DNA from: Methylobacillus flagellatus
GTDB taxonomy: Bacteria; Pseudomonadota; Gammaproteobacteria; Burkholderiales; Methylophilaceae
Reading direction: 5' to 3'
Assembly (NCBI RefSeq): GCF_005502435.1
Contig: NZ_SCOU01000001.1
Span: 434,001 to 498,000 of the forward strand
DNA: 64,000 nt
This document shows positions 1 through 8,595 of this stretch, piece after piece. Numbering within the stretch: position 1 is the stretch's first letter; the number at the start of each line of letters is the position of its first letter. Made by a program: the position numbers and the translations under genes. The notes below the pieces were generated by a model. That model was not told where the DNA came from. It made no database searches and was given only the letters and a program-made list of their open reading frames with translations.

Positions 1-77
1 AGCTCAAGGTCAGTGAACGCACCATCAAACGCTACATGGCAGAAGCGCTGACCCAGTGCCTGCTGTGCATGGACTGA
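1..77 (+). CDS. ECF sigma factor, FecI-like (C-terminal end only)
   Basis: Only the last 24 codons are in the window, read from base 3 to a TGA at 75-77. They contain SERTIKRYMAEAL, which resembles the recognition helix of sigma region 4 in FecI-type extracytoplasmic function sigma factors. The FecR-like gene starts four bases after the stop and is followed by a TonB-dependent receptor with a signalling domain, the standard FecI-FecR-FecA order, which supports the call. Such sigma factors are released when the receptor binds its ligand and then transcribe the receptor operon. The identity rests on a short fragment plus context. Confidence 0.7.
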   Translation, partial: LKVSERTIKRYMAEALTQCLLCMD

Positions 78-80
78 GCC

Positions 81-1046
81 GTGCAGCTATCACCGACACG
101 CAACTCCGCGACGGCCGCAATCAGGGAGGCGGCCGAATGGCTGCTGCGCATGCGCGAAAAACCGCTCAACGCAAACGAGCTGGACGATTTCGAGCATTGG
201 CGCACGCAAAGCCAGGAACATGTGCAGGCCTGGCGCAAAGCAGAATCACTGAGCCACAAGCTGCAAAGCATCCCCTCACGGCTGGGCATGGCGGTGCTGG
301 ATAGGCCGCAATCCACGGATCGCCGCGAGTTCATCAAACTGCTCAGTGTGCTCATGGTGGCGGTCCCCACCGGGACACTGGCCTATAAACAACTGCCATG
401 GGGAAGTTGGGTGGCGGATCATCAGACCGCCATCGGCGAGCAGCGCACCTTGACGCTGGCCGATGGTAGCAAGCTGCACATCAACACGGACAGCGCGGTG
501 GATGTGGATTTCAATCCACATCAGCGCTTGGTCACCTTGCATCGCGGCGAAATCTACCTTGAATCCGGCCATGACGCGCTGGCTCGCCCTTTATGGGTAC
601 AAACCTCACACGGGCGGCTGGTGGCACTGGGCACCAAGTTCATCGTACGTACTGAAAAGAACCGCAGCTATCTGGGCGTGACCGAGGGTGCTGTCGATGC
701 CATCCCCAAAGAGAACATCCATCAAAACCTCATCGTGCATGCTGGCCATGAAGTCACCTTCAACGCCTACCAGATGTCCGATGCCGCGGCATTGAACGAC
801 AACGCGTCAGCCTGGGTGGAAGGCGCCATTTATGCCGACCACATGCCGATAGAGCAGTTCATCGAAGAGATCGGACGCTATCGCAAAGGCGTATTGAAAT
901 GCGACCCCTCGGTTGCTGGCATCAAAGTATCCGGTGCGTTCCAGCTGAATGACCCGGACCGCATCCTGGATGCCCTACAAAAAACTCGCCCCGTGCGGGT
1001 GGTGTGGCGCACTCGCTACTGGGGTGTCGTTCATTCCAGCACCTGA
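81..1046 (+). CDS. FecR-family anti-sigma/transmembrane signal transducer
   Basis: 321-aa protein starting at a GTG four bases after the sigma stop. Residues 1-75 are a cytoplasmic domain with the FecR N-terminal pattern (AAEWLLRM, then FEHWR and HVQAWRKAESL). Residues about 83-100 (IKLLSVLMVAVPTGTLAY) are a single membrane segment. The rest is periplasmic, with the FecR core (RTLTLADGSKLHINTDSAVD, LGTKFIVR) and a C-terminal STN-like signalling part. In this family the protein holds the partner sigma factor and passes the ligand-occupied state of the outer-membrane receptor across the inner membrane. The genes on either side are the expected partners. Length is normal for the family. Confidence 0.9.
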   Translation: MQLSPTRNSATAAIREAAEWLLRMREKPLNANELDDFEHWRTQSQEHVQAWRKAESLSHKLQSIPSRLGMAVLDRPQSTDRREFIKLLSVLMVAVPTGTLAYKQLPWGSWVADHQTAIGEQRTLTLADGSKLHINTDSAVDVDFNPHQRLVTLHRGEIYLESGHDALARPLWVQTSHGRLVALGTKFIVRTEKNRSYLGVTEGAVDAIPKENIHQNLIVHAGHEVTFNAYQMSDAAALNDNASAWVEGAIYADHMPIEQFIEEIGRYRKGVLKCDPSVAGIKVSGAFQLNDPDRILDALQKTRPVRVVWRTRYWGVVHSST

Positions 1047-1074
1047 CAAAAAAAATAATTGCGATTTTTTTGTC
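1045..1074 (+). terminator. A/T-rich inverted repeat after the FecR gene
   Basis: GACAAAAAAA (1045-1054) and TTTTTTTGTC (1065-1074) are perfect inverted complements around a 10-nt loop, starting inside the FecR stop codon. The stem is weak (mostly A-T) but followed by CCCCTTTTT. It may attenuate read-through into the receptor gene or end the regulator transcript. Confidence 0.4.
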
Positions 1075-1133
1075 CCCTTTTTAGCACTCGATTGACATAA
1101 CAAGTATGAACTTTCAATCGGGGAGCGGTAGCG

Positions 1134-4100
1134 ATGTTCAACTACAAGAAAAAACGAATTGGTGTGGCGGTATTGTTCGCCCTTTCCAGCATGCAAAATT
1201 TGCCGCTAGCTGTCGCAGAGACTGACTCAGCTAAAACAAATACCAAGTATTACAACATTCCGGCCAGCCCGCTGGGCAATGCCCTTTCTCGCCTGGCAGG
1301 GCAAAGCGGCATCACCCTCTCGTTCGACCCCAAGCTCACTGACGGCAAAGACAGTAAAGGCCTGACCGGCACCTACAGCCTCAGCGAAGGCTTCAGGAAA
1401 CTGCTTGAAGACAGCGGACTGGAAGTGGTCAATGACCAGCATGGTGGTTACTTTCTGGACAAAGCAGCACCCGTAGTTAAACCCAAAGACAAGGTCCCGG
1501 AACTGGGCGCCGATATCAAAACACTACAGCTTGATGCCGTCAATGTGCGCGCCAAGCGCTTCTACGAGATCGGACCCCTCCCCGGGCTGGGCCTCACCAA
1601 GGAAGAGATCCCGGGCAACGTGCAGTCCATCAGCGCCGAAGAGATCAAAGCAGCAAACTCCATCAGCCTCGCCGACCTGTTCAACCGCAAGCTGCAATCC
1701 GTCAACGTGAACGACTATCAGGGCAACCCGTTCCAGATGGACATCACCTACCGTGGCTTCACCGCAGGCCCGCAGATCGGCACGCCGCAGGGCCTGTCTG
1801 TGTTCTTCGATGGCATTCGTGTCAATGAGCCGTTTGGCGATGTGGTCAACTGGGACATGATCCCCATGAATGCACTGGCCTCTGTGGATGTGTTCCCAGG
1901 CTCCAACCCCATCTTTGGCTTGAACACGCTAGGCGGTGCCTTCACCGTCAAGACCAAGGACGGCTTCAACCATGAAGGTTTCGATGCCAATGTGCTGACC
2001 GGCTCCTTCGGGCGCAAGCAACTGCAAACTGAAGCTGGCTGGAACAACGGCACCATCGGCCTGTTCGGGGCCGGTAACTTCTTCCTCGAAGATGGCTGGC
2101 GTGAGAACTCACCCAGCCGCGTCAACCAGTTCTTTGGCAAGGCCAGCTACCGCGGTGACAAACTGGACCTCAATTTCAGCACCCTGTGGGTCGGCACCGA
2201 CCTGGTCGGCAATGGCCTGATCCCGAGCGAAATGTACCGCCAGGACAGAAACAGCGTATTCACCTCGCCAGACACCACCGAGAACGATCTCAAGCAGTTC
2301 CAGCTCTCCGGTAACTACTTCGTCAACGACAACTTCAGCGTGACCGGACAGATCTACCGCCGCATGAGTGACCGCCGTCAGAAAGGGGCTGACGCATTTA
2401 CCGGCTTCGCTGGAAATGATGAGGCCTTTGCAAGACGGCTGCCTAACCCTGGAGAAGAATACACTTGCACATTTGCAAGTAATAATGAGTACGGTCTACC
2501 CGATTACTATGTCTTCACTGTTGATGCAGACAATGCATTTGGTCAGCTTTTTGATCTACCTTTTGTACAAGAGTCCTTTGCTACCGGCCTCGCAGGTGAC
2601 CCCAACTCAGCACTACTACCTCCCGATGCACTTAACAAGCCACTACCCGCCGAATTTCTTGCTTATTTCCAGCAGGAATACAAAGTAGGCTCAAACTTCT
2701 TTCAAGATTTGGTCTACGACCGGTCTCAGCAGCCGATACTACTCCCTGGCGATACAAACGAATTTGGTGAGCCGGAATATGTATCGACTTCATTTACTGG
2801 CTTGGACTTTCGAGACGGCTATGCAAATAGCAGTGTAGTTATACCAACCGCGTTCAATAATTTCTACTACTCTGAAGAAAACGGGGTTCGTAAAAAAAAC
2901 TGGGTAGTGCTGGCAGCACCAACCAATAATGAAAATTGCTCTGCCACTCAATCTACTAGTGACATTGGTACGGGGGGCAGGGGGGCATATGCTTACATTG
3001 ATCCGCAAACAGGAGCAGCTGCCACCATTGATGGCGCTCCAACTGGTGGTACTGGCGTGGTTGCTGGCACACCAACTGCCGTTCTCACCGATAACCGCAT
3101 CAACCAGATAACTGACGGCGCTTCTTTCCAACTCAACTGGAATCTGGATAAGCATAAACTCATGATCGGCGCTTCCATCGATGCCGCCGAAGCCACCTAT
3201 ACCAATTTTCAGCAACTCGGCATGCTGGATGCCAACCGCGATGCATTCCTTGCACCCGACCTGATCCACCCACAATTCGCTGGCGCCTTCATTCCACTTG
3301 CAAACAACAATTTCAGTGGCACCAACACCACTAAAAGCATCTACTTCAGTGAAACGTGGAAGCCCGTCGATAACTGGAATTTCACCGCCGCTGCTCGCTA
3401 CAACGAGACCCAAACCAAGAACAAGGTCGCCACTCGATATGGTGGCGCGGCGTTTGAGCTTGGTGAGTTTATTGCCTATCCCGATAGATACACTATATGC
3501 CCGAATGGCGACTGCACTGGGGTACCTGTCAATTATAAATTGCCAGATACAACAAACATTCTTGACGCACCTGAAACTGAGAAATTCAGCTACTACTCGC
3601 TGAACCCCTCTCTTGGAGCCACCTGGCAAGCCACCCCGGCACTCAATATCTACGCCAATGCAGCCCAAGGTACACGTACGCCTTCCGTCATCGAACTAGG
3701 TTGCGCATTTGATAGGACACCAGTTCCAAGCGGTGGAATGATCGATACTGATGGCGATGGGGTACCAGACACTCAAAACACCATACCTAAAAGTATTCAG
3801 GAGAACCGTTCCTGCACGCTACCCACCACCCTGTCAGGCGACCCCTATCTGCCTCAGATCAAAGCCACCACCTTCGACCTCGGCATGCGCGGCACCATCG
3901 GTGACAAGATCCGCTGGAACCTCGGCGCCTATCAGACCGAACTCAAAGACGATATCTACTTCGTTGCACGTCAGAACAACTCCGGCTTCTTTGACAGCAT
4001 AGGCGATACCCGTAGACGCGGCATCGAAGCCGGCATCGCTGGCGAATCCGGCAAGCTGCGCTACAGCCTCAACTACGCCATGACCGATGCCACCTTCCAG

Positions 4101-4691
4101 AACGACTTCCTCATGTACAGCGCTGACAACAGCAGCGCCTTCATCGAAGATGGCCTGGGCAACGGCGTCATCCGGGTCAAGCCAGGCGCCAAGATCCCCG
4201 GCGTGCCGCTGCACAACCTCAACGCCAACATCGGCTATGACCTCACCGACAAGTGGAATGTGGGCCTCACCGCCGTCGTGCATTCCGAAAGCTTCTTGCG
4301 TGGCAATGAAAACAACGAGCATGAGCAAGGCGTGGTGCGCACGGTGCAGTCCATCCGCTACGTCAACGGGGTACCCGAGGTGTATACCCGCACCCTGCCC
4401 CCCACCACCAATCCAGGCAAAGTATCCGGCTATGCCACGTTCAACTTCCAGAGCAGCTACCGCCTGAACAAGGAATGGACTGCTTCAGTGCTGGTGAATA
4501 ATTTGCTTGACAAGGAATATTTCAGTGCAGGCCGCCTGGGACGCAACCCGTTCTCACCTTCCGTGCTCGGCGCCGTCGGCCCCGATGGCTACAACCACAA
4601 CTCCGATGACTGGCGCAGCACCAACTTCATCGCGCCGGGCGCACCGCGCGGTATCTGGTTCAGCCTGCGCTACAGCTTCAAACCGGATTGA
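1134..4691 (+). CDS. TonB-dependent outer-membrane receptor with N-terminal signalling (STN) domain
   Basis: 1185-aa outer-membrane active transporter. Signal peptide ends near residue 28 (LPLAVA). Residues about 39-110 form an STN domain (YYNIPASPLGNALSRLAGQS) that contacts FecR. A TonB-box-like stretch is near 138-146 (LQLDAVNV). The plug lies at about 155-285 (LADLFNRKLQ, ITYRGF, FFDGIRVNEPFGDV, GLNTLGGAF). The remainder is a beta barrel, with VLVNNLLDKEYF near the C-terminus. It is larger than typical FecA-type receptors because of long loop insertions, notably about residues 418-660, whose DNA (about 2386-3115) is visibly AT-richer than the barrel. It imports a ligand using TonB energy and probably signals its presence to FecR/FecI. 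The ligand cannot be read from sequence; a siderophore, haem or metal chelate is possible. SD-like GGGAG precedes the ATG. Confidence 0.92.
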   Translation: MFNYKKKRIGVAVLFALSSMQNLPLAVAETDSAKTNTKYYNIPASPLGNALSRLAGQSGITLSFDPKLTDGKDSKGLTGTYSLSEGFRKLLEDSGLEVVNDQHGGYFLDKAAPVVKPKDKVPELGADIKTLQLDAVNVRAKRFYEIGPLPGLGLTKEEIPGNVQSISAEEIKAANSISLADLFNRKLQSVNVNDYQGNPFQMDITYRGFTAGPQIGTPQGLSVFFDGIRVNEPFGDVVNWDMIPMNALASVDVFPGSNPIFGLNTLGGAFTVKTKDGFNHEGFDANVLTGSFGRKQLQTEAGWNNGTIGLFGAGNFFLEDGWRENSPSRVNQFFGKASYRGDKLDLNFSTLWVGTDLVGNGLIPSEMYRQDRNSVFTSPDTTENDLKQFQLSGNYFVNDNFSVTGQIYRRMSDRRQKGADAFTGFAGNDEAFARRLPNPGEEYTCTFASNNEYGLPDYYVFTVDADNAFGQLFDLPFVQESFATGLAGDPNSALLPPDALNKPLPAEFLAYFQQEYKVGSNFFQDLVYDRSQQPILLPGDTNEFGEPEYVSTSFTGLDFRDGYANSSVVIPTAFNNFYYSEENGVRKKNWVVLAAPTNNENCSATQSTSDIGTGGRGAYAYIDPQTGAAATIDGAPTGGTGVVAGTPTAVLTDNRINQITDGASFQLNWNLDKHKLMIGASIDAAEATYTNFQQLGMLDANRDAFLAPDLIHPQFAGAFIPLANNNFSGTNTTKSIYFSETWKPVDNWNFTAAARYNETQTKNKVATRYGGAAFELGEFIAYPDRYTICPNGDCTGVPVNYKLPDTTNILDAPETEKFSYYSLNPSLGATWQATPALNIYANAAQGTRTPSVIELGCAFDRTPVPSGGMIDTDGDGVPDTQNTIPKSIQENRSCTLPTTLSGDPYLPQIKATTFDLGMRGTIGDKIRWNLGAYQTELKDDIYFVARQNNSGFFDSIGDTRRRGIEAGIAGESGKLRYSLNYAMTDATFQNDFLMYSADNSSAFIEDGLGNGVIRVKPGAKIPGVPLHNLNANIGYDLTDKWNVGLTAVVHSESFLRGNENNEHEQGVVRTVQSIRYVNGVPEVYTRTLPPTTNPGKVSGYATFNFQSSYRLNKEWTASVLVNNLLDKEYFSAGRLGRNPFSPSVLGAVGPDGYNHNSDDWRSTNFIAPGAPRGIWFSLRYSFKPD

Positions 4692-4807
4692 TGCTGTAGG
4701 AACTATACGCAGGATCAAAGATGCTGGCCGCCGAAACCGATCGCAACGTGCGGCGCAAACATACGCTTTGGAAATTGAATGGAAACAGATGATGAAAATT
4801 TTAACAG

Positions 4808-4919
4808 GCAGGGCATTTGTGGTCTGCCAGCAAGAAATTCAACCGCAACACACTTAGAACTCACGAGGGACTAAAAAGATTGTGGTGAATTGGTGTCGCG
4901 GGCAGCCACAAATGCCTGC
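4808..4919 (+). repeat. Long-range inverted repeat upstream of the secreted-protein gene
   Basis: Bases 4808-4827 (GCAGGGCATTTGTGGTCTGC) and the complement of 4902-4919 (GCAGGCATTTGTGGCTGC) are near-identical, so the transcript between receptor and secreted protein could fold into a stem with a loop of about 75 nt ending about 27 nt before the ATG at 4946. No family match recognised. It could affect translation or mRNA processing; chance is also possible. Confidence 0.4.
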
Positions 4920-4945
4920 TTATTCTAAATGATTTGGAGAAAAGC

Positions 4946-5878
4946 ATGAAACAACTCACTCTGAAGTCAGCCGTTATCGCTGCCCTTGGCTTGGTTTCCG
5001 CACAAGCATTGGCAACTGGCCTCGAACCTATCCCGGCTACCGGCTTTCCGATCAGCGGCACAGTCACTACGGCTTACCGTTTGTGCAACACCACAGGCAA
5101 TTTTGGCTCCAGCATCCCAACTTCGCCAACAGCTGGCGCAAATAACGATTGCGCGGTATTTCCGGCCAATGAAGTTACCACTCCAGTTGCCGGTTTCACT
5201 TTGGTAACCTCCGCGGTACGTGGGGTGACCATCAATAACACCTACACCAGCTTCACCAACAAAAATGTAGGTAATGTAACTGAATATGTTTGGCGCAACG
5301 CTGCAAACACCGAGTGCATTTATGGCGCAAAATTTACAGCTATCAATACTGATTACAATCCTGTCGATGCTGGTAATCAATACTTCGAGGTTAACGATCT
5401 TGCCCGCACTGGTTTCGGCTCCTCCGGCACAGTAAATGCTGGTTATTATAAGCAAGCAGCGAACGCCTCTCCGGTATATCGCATAGGGCGCACATTCACT
5501 TCGGTCCAACACCGCGCCTACAAGTATGACAACGCCACCAACAAAGCACTGCCAGGGACCAACTATGTTTCCCTGCCTGGCCTTGGTTCTGCAGTTGCGA
5601 TCAACGGTGAAAACACCCCGATCAATGCAACAACCATCGCATCGACCATCGCAGCAAACCAAACGGCTGATGTCGATGCCAGCTGGATTGACTTCACCAT
5701 GGATGTTGGCTACGTGGATGACGATGGTGGCACCAACGCTGCATCTTCAATGACCTATGTACAAGCAGGCTGCAGTGCATCTGCACCGGTAGCTACTGCT
5801 GGAAACATTCGCTTGCGCCAGACAGCTCAAGAGTTTGCCAATTTCATTGAAGCCAGTGTTTCAGGCTTTGCACCTTAA
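4946..5878 (+). CDS. Secreted protein, paralogue A (unknown family, four conserved Cys)
   Basis: 310 aa from ATG 4946, chosen because GGAG lies just upstream and the protein then opens with a clean Sec signal peptide (MKQLTLKSAVIAALGLVSAQ, cleavage after ALA). The mature part aligns along its length with the protein at 8596-9558. Shared blocks are AYRLCNT-x2-NFG, D/E-CAVFPA, GNVTE-Y/F-VWRNA followed by TECI, VNDLAR-x-GF, YR-x-GRT-x-TSVQ, IRLRQT and a final GF-x-P. Four cysteines are conserved and probably make two disulfides. I do not recognise a named family. Position between a TonB receptor and a T2SS suggests an exported ligand-binding or surface accessory protein. Its DNA is AT-richer than that of its paralogue. 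Confidence 0.8.
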   Translation: MKQLTLKSAVIAALGLVSAQALATGLEPIPATGFPISGTVTTAYRLCNTTGNFGSSIPTSPTAGANNDCAVFPANEVTTPVAGFTLVTSAVRGVTINNTYTSFTNKNVGNVTEYVWRNAANTECIYGAKFTAINTDYNPVDAGNQYFEVNDLARTGFGSSGTVNAGYYKQAANASPVYRIGRTFTSVQHRAYKYDNATNKALPGTNYVSLPGLGSAVAINGENTPINATTIASTIAANQTADVDASWIDFTMDVGYVDDDGGTNAASSMTYVQAGCSASAPVATAGNIRLRQTAQEFANFIEASVSGFAP

Positions 5879-6002
5879 TCGACATTAGCAATTTGCTTGA
5901 TGCAATGACGACTCCGGGAATGGCCCTGCTATACCCGGAAGTCATCCTCTCGCATTACTTCTAAGCAACTTTTGCACATCCATTTGAAACAGGAGCAAGA
6001 CG

Positions 6003-8222
6003 ATGGCGACTAAAATTTTTAACTCTACCGAAACTAGCTATACCGGAACAGCCTCTGGGGACTTGGTGATCGGTAATGATCTGGATAACTTGATTTTCGG
6101 TGAAGGTGGCAATGATGTCATTTTCGGCGGTGCCGGAAATGATCTGATCGATGGTAATGATGGCAACGATGTTATTGATGGTGGTGATGGTGATGACATT
6201 TTGCTCGGTGGTGATGGCAACGATGTCATTTCTGGTGGTGACGGCAATGATGTAATTGATCTCGGCAATGGCAGCAACATTGCTGAGGGTGGCGCTGGTA
6301 TCGACAACATCTACGGTGGAAACGGTAGTGACATCATCTACGGCGGCAGTGACGATGATGCGATCTTCGGTGGCGAAGGTGACGACATCCTGAGTGGCGG
6401 CGATGGCGTTGACTATGTAGATGGCGGAGGCAGCAATGCTGGTAATGAATCCGTCACTGGCGATCTGTATCTGGTTACTTCTGATGACATTATCGTTGGC
6501 TCTGACGGTAATGATACTTTTCGCATTAGCTCAGAAGTCACCGGTGTCATCATCGAAGCTGGGGTCTCAGAGTTGGAAAATGCTGGCAATGAAGCACGTT
6601 ACATCGAAGTCAGCGAAGGCAGTGAAGTCGATGAAGATGCGCCATTGGTTGCAATCGATACCACCACTGGTGATATCGTCGAGATCGAAACCCTCTCTCA
6701 ATCCGAGCAAGCCGAGACCGATGTACGCCTGAACATCGTCACACGTCCAGGCTCCAGCGCCATCAGCACCTTTGCAACCAGCATCGCCGGTTACAACGCG
6801 GTCGATACCATCGAGTTCGCTGTTTCTGGCGAATTCGAAGAACTTGCTTTTGCAGGGATCGAACGTATCGAACTGGCCAGCGGTGTGAATATCACCCTGT
6901 CTGCCGAGACGCTGGAAGAGAATGGCGAGTCGCTGAGCACCGGTTTCCTCAACCCTGGCTTGCATATCTACGGTGTCGCTGGCGGCCCGACCGAATCCGT
7001 CACCATCGAGCTCGAGTACGAAGAAGAAGAGTTCGAACCGGATGAAGACATCGTGGGTGCAGTGGAAGTGGAATATGAGGCCGCTGCGGTGGAGTTCGAT
7101 GACTATTCCGTTGCCAACCTGTTCCACAACGTGGACATCATCTACGACGCCAGCGAAGGCGAAGCAGGCAGCTTCACGCGCATTGACGGTGCCAATGAAT
7201 CGGCAGGCGCCAGCGAAACCTTACTGGGCAGCGAAGGTGTCGATTACGCCACCATGCGCCTGGGTGATGACACGGCCTACGGCAATGGCGGCAACGACCT
7301 CCTGATCGGTCACGGCGGTGCAGACCACCTGGACGGCGGCGAAGGCGATGACATCTTCGTTATCGGCGGTTTTGGCAGTGGCGTGCAAGGCACCACCTCC
7401 AAGGCAGACGACGGCAACAAGGAATGGATCGCGACCGGCGCCAAGCATGACCTGATCATCGGTGGTGATGGCGTGGATACCCTGCGCGTCACCACGGGCA
7501 TAGGCGCCAACACCAAGGCCAACGGCACTGTCGTGCTGAACAATGACAACTTCCAGAGCATGGAAGTGGTTCAGGTAGGTGGCACGGTGGGTCGTCTGAA
7601 TGTCGAAGACAGTGCACTGCAACTGCTCAACGACAATTACCACTTCCGCGCCAATGGCACGGTCAGCAACCTGTCCAACACGCTGGGCAACAACAGCGGC
7701 ACCATCAACAACGTAGTGATCGACGCTTCGGGTGTCACCACCAATGGCCTGACCTTTGAAGGCAATGCCAACACACAAACCTTCATCGGCACCACCAAGG
7801 CAGACCGTTTCATTGGCAACAGTGGCAACGACACGCTGACCGGTGGCAGTGGCAAGGACGTGTTCGTGTTCGGCAAGGTAAATGAGATGGTAGTGACCGG
7901 CGCCTCGGACACGGTGCAAACCTATGTGGACACTGCCTTCAACCTGACCGGTGTGGATACCATCACCGACTTTTCGCGCGGCAACGACAAGCTGGAGCTG
8001 AACACCGACCAGTACAGTTCGCTGACCGGTGGCATCACCTCCGGCAACATCAAGGTTGGTGCTGGCGCTACAGCAGCAGATGCCAATGACTACCTGATCT
8101 TCGACACCACCACCCACACGCTCAAGTACGACGCGGATGGTAATGGTGCCGGTGCATCGGTGGACATTGCCATTTTGAATGGCATCAGCACATTGTCGAC
8201 GTCTGACTTTGTGATCGTGTAA
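6003..8222 (+). CDS. RTX (haemolysin-type) calcium-binding repeat protein
   Basis: 739-aa acidic protein. Nonapeptide repeats of the GGxGxDxUx type fill about residues 19-145 (for example GGDGNDVISGGDGNDVI), with shorter sets near 424-460 (GGEGDDIFVIGG) and 597-628 (NSGNDTLTGGSGKDVFVF). The C-terminus has the TITDFSRGNDKLEL pattern often found close to type I secretion signals. The middle (about 150-420) is acid-rich and unrecognised. There is no N-terminal signal peptide, so type I secretion by an ABC exporter encoded elsewhere is more likely than the nearby T2SS. The repeats fold into a parallel beta-roll on binding calcium outside the cell. AGGAG precedes the ATG. Placement between two paralogous secreted-protein genes suggests a shared surface function. 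Confidence 0.88.
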   Translation: MATKIFNSTETSYTGTASGDLVIGNDLDNLIFGEGGNDVIFGGAGNDLIDGNDGNDVIDGGDGDDILLGGDGNDVISGGDGNDVIDLGNGSNIAEGGAGIDNIYGGNGSDIIYGGSDDDAIFGGEGDDILSGGDGVDYVDGGGSNAGNESVTGDLYLVTSDDIIVGSDGNDTFRISSEVTGVIIEAGVSELENAGNEARYIEVSEGSEVDEDAPLVAIDTTTGDIVEIETLSQSEQAETDVRLNIVTRPGSSAISTFATSIAGYNAVDTIEFAVSGEFEELAFAGIERIELASGVNITLSAETLEENGESLSTGFLNPGLHIYGVAGGPTESVTIELEYEEEEFEPDEDIVGAVEVEYEAAAVEFDDYSVANLFHNVDIIYDASEGEAGSFTRIDGANESAGASETLLGSEGVDYATMRLGDDTAYGNGGNDLLIGHGGADHLDGGEGDDIFVIGGFGSGVQGTTSKADDGNKEWIATGAKHDLIIGGDGVDTLRVTTGIGANTKANGTVVLNNDNFQSMEVVQVGGTVGRLNVEDSALQLLNDNYHFRANGTVSNLSNTLGNNSGTINNVVIDASGVTTNGLTFEGNANTQTFIGTTKADRFIGNSGNDTLTGGSGKDVFVFGKVNEMVVTGASDTVQTYVDTAFNLTGVDTITDFSRGNDKLELNTDQYSSLTGGITSGNIKVGAGATAADANDYLIFDTTTHTLKYDADGNGAGASVDIAILNGISTLSTSDFVIV

Positions 8223-8595
8223 GGCAGTTAAGTTGTAATGCGGGCGGGGCGATGCCCTGCCCGCCTTTGTTGATGTGATCAGTGGATATTAAGTAGCAAT
8301 GAAAGCCGTCAATGACGACCATGTTGGAAGCCCTGGTTTTATTTTGAACAGTACCGCCACATACCCAATTTTGCAGCGAGCCTTGCAAGGCTTGTCGCCC
8401 TGTTTTCACGGCCTGACCGCTAGCTCATGCCGCACCAGCACACGGGCTTCCCGGCCACGCGGGCTTAGCCCGGCTTCTACAGGCAAGCCCAGGAGCAACA
8501 CCATGCCAGACAAACATCATGTCAGTAAGGCACACCCGGATGGTGACCTTTATTCGCAATCATGTTTTCCGTCATTCCCTCCTTCAGGAGCCACC
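8223..8595 (+). other. Intergenic region between RTX gene and paralogue B
   Basis: 373 bases without a convincing gene. It begins with a GC hairpin (see 8240-8268). The frame of the downstream gene stays open upstream to 8299, but that stretch has no family features and lies before a clear SD (CAGGAG) and signal peptide start at 8596, so I treat it as leader. Nothing else recognised. Confidence 0.5.
8240..8268 (+). terminator. Hairpin terminator after the RTX gene
   Basis: GCGGGCGGGGC (8240-8250) pairs with GCCCTGCCCGC (8254-8264) with one mismatch and a GAT loop, followed by CTTTG. It lies 18 nt after the RTX stop. The T-tract is short, so termination may be partial. Confidence 0.6.
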
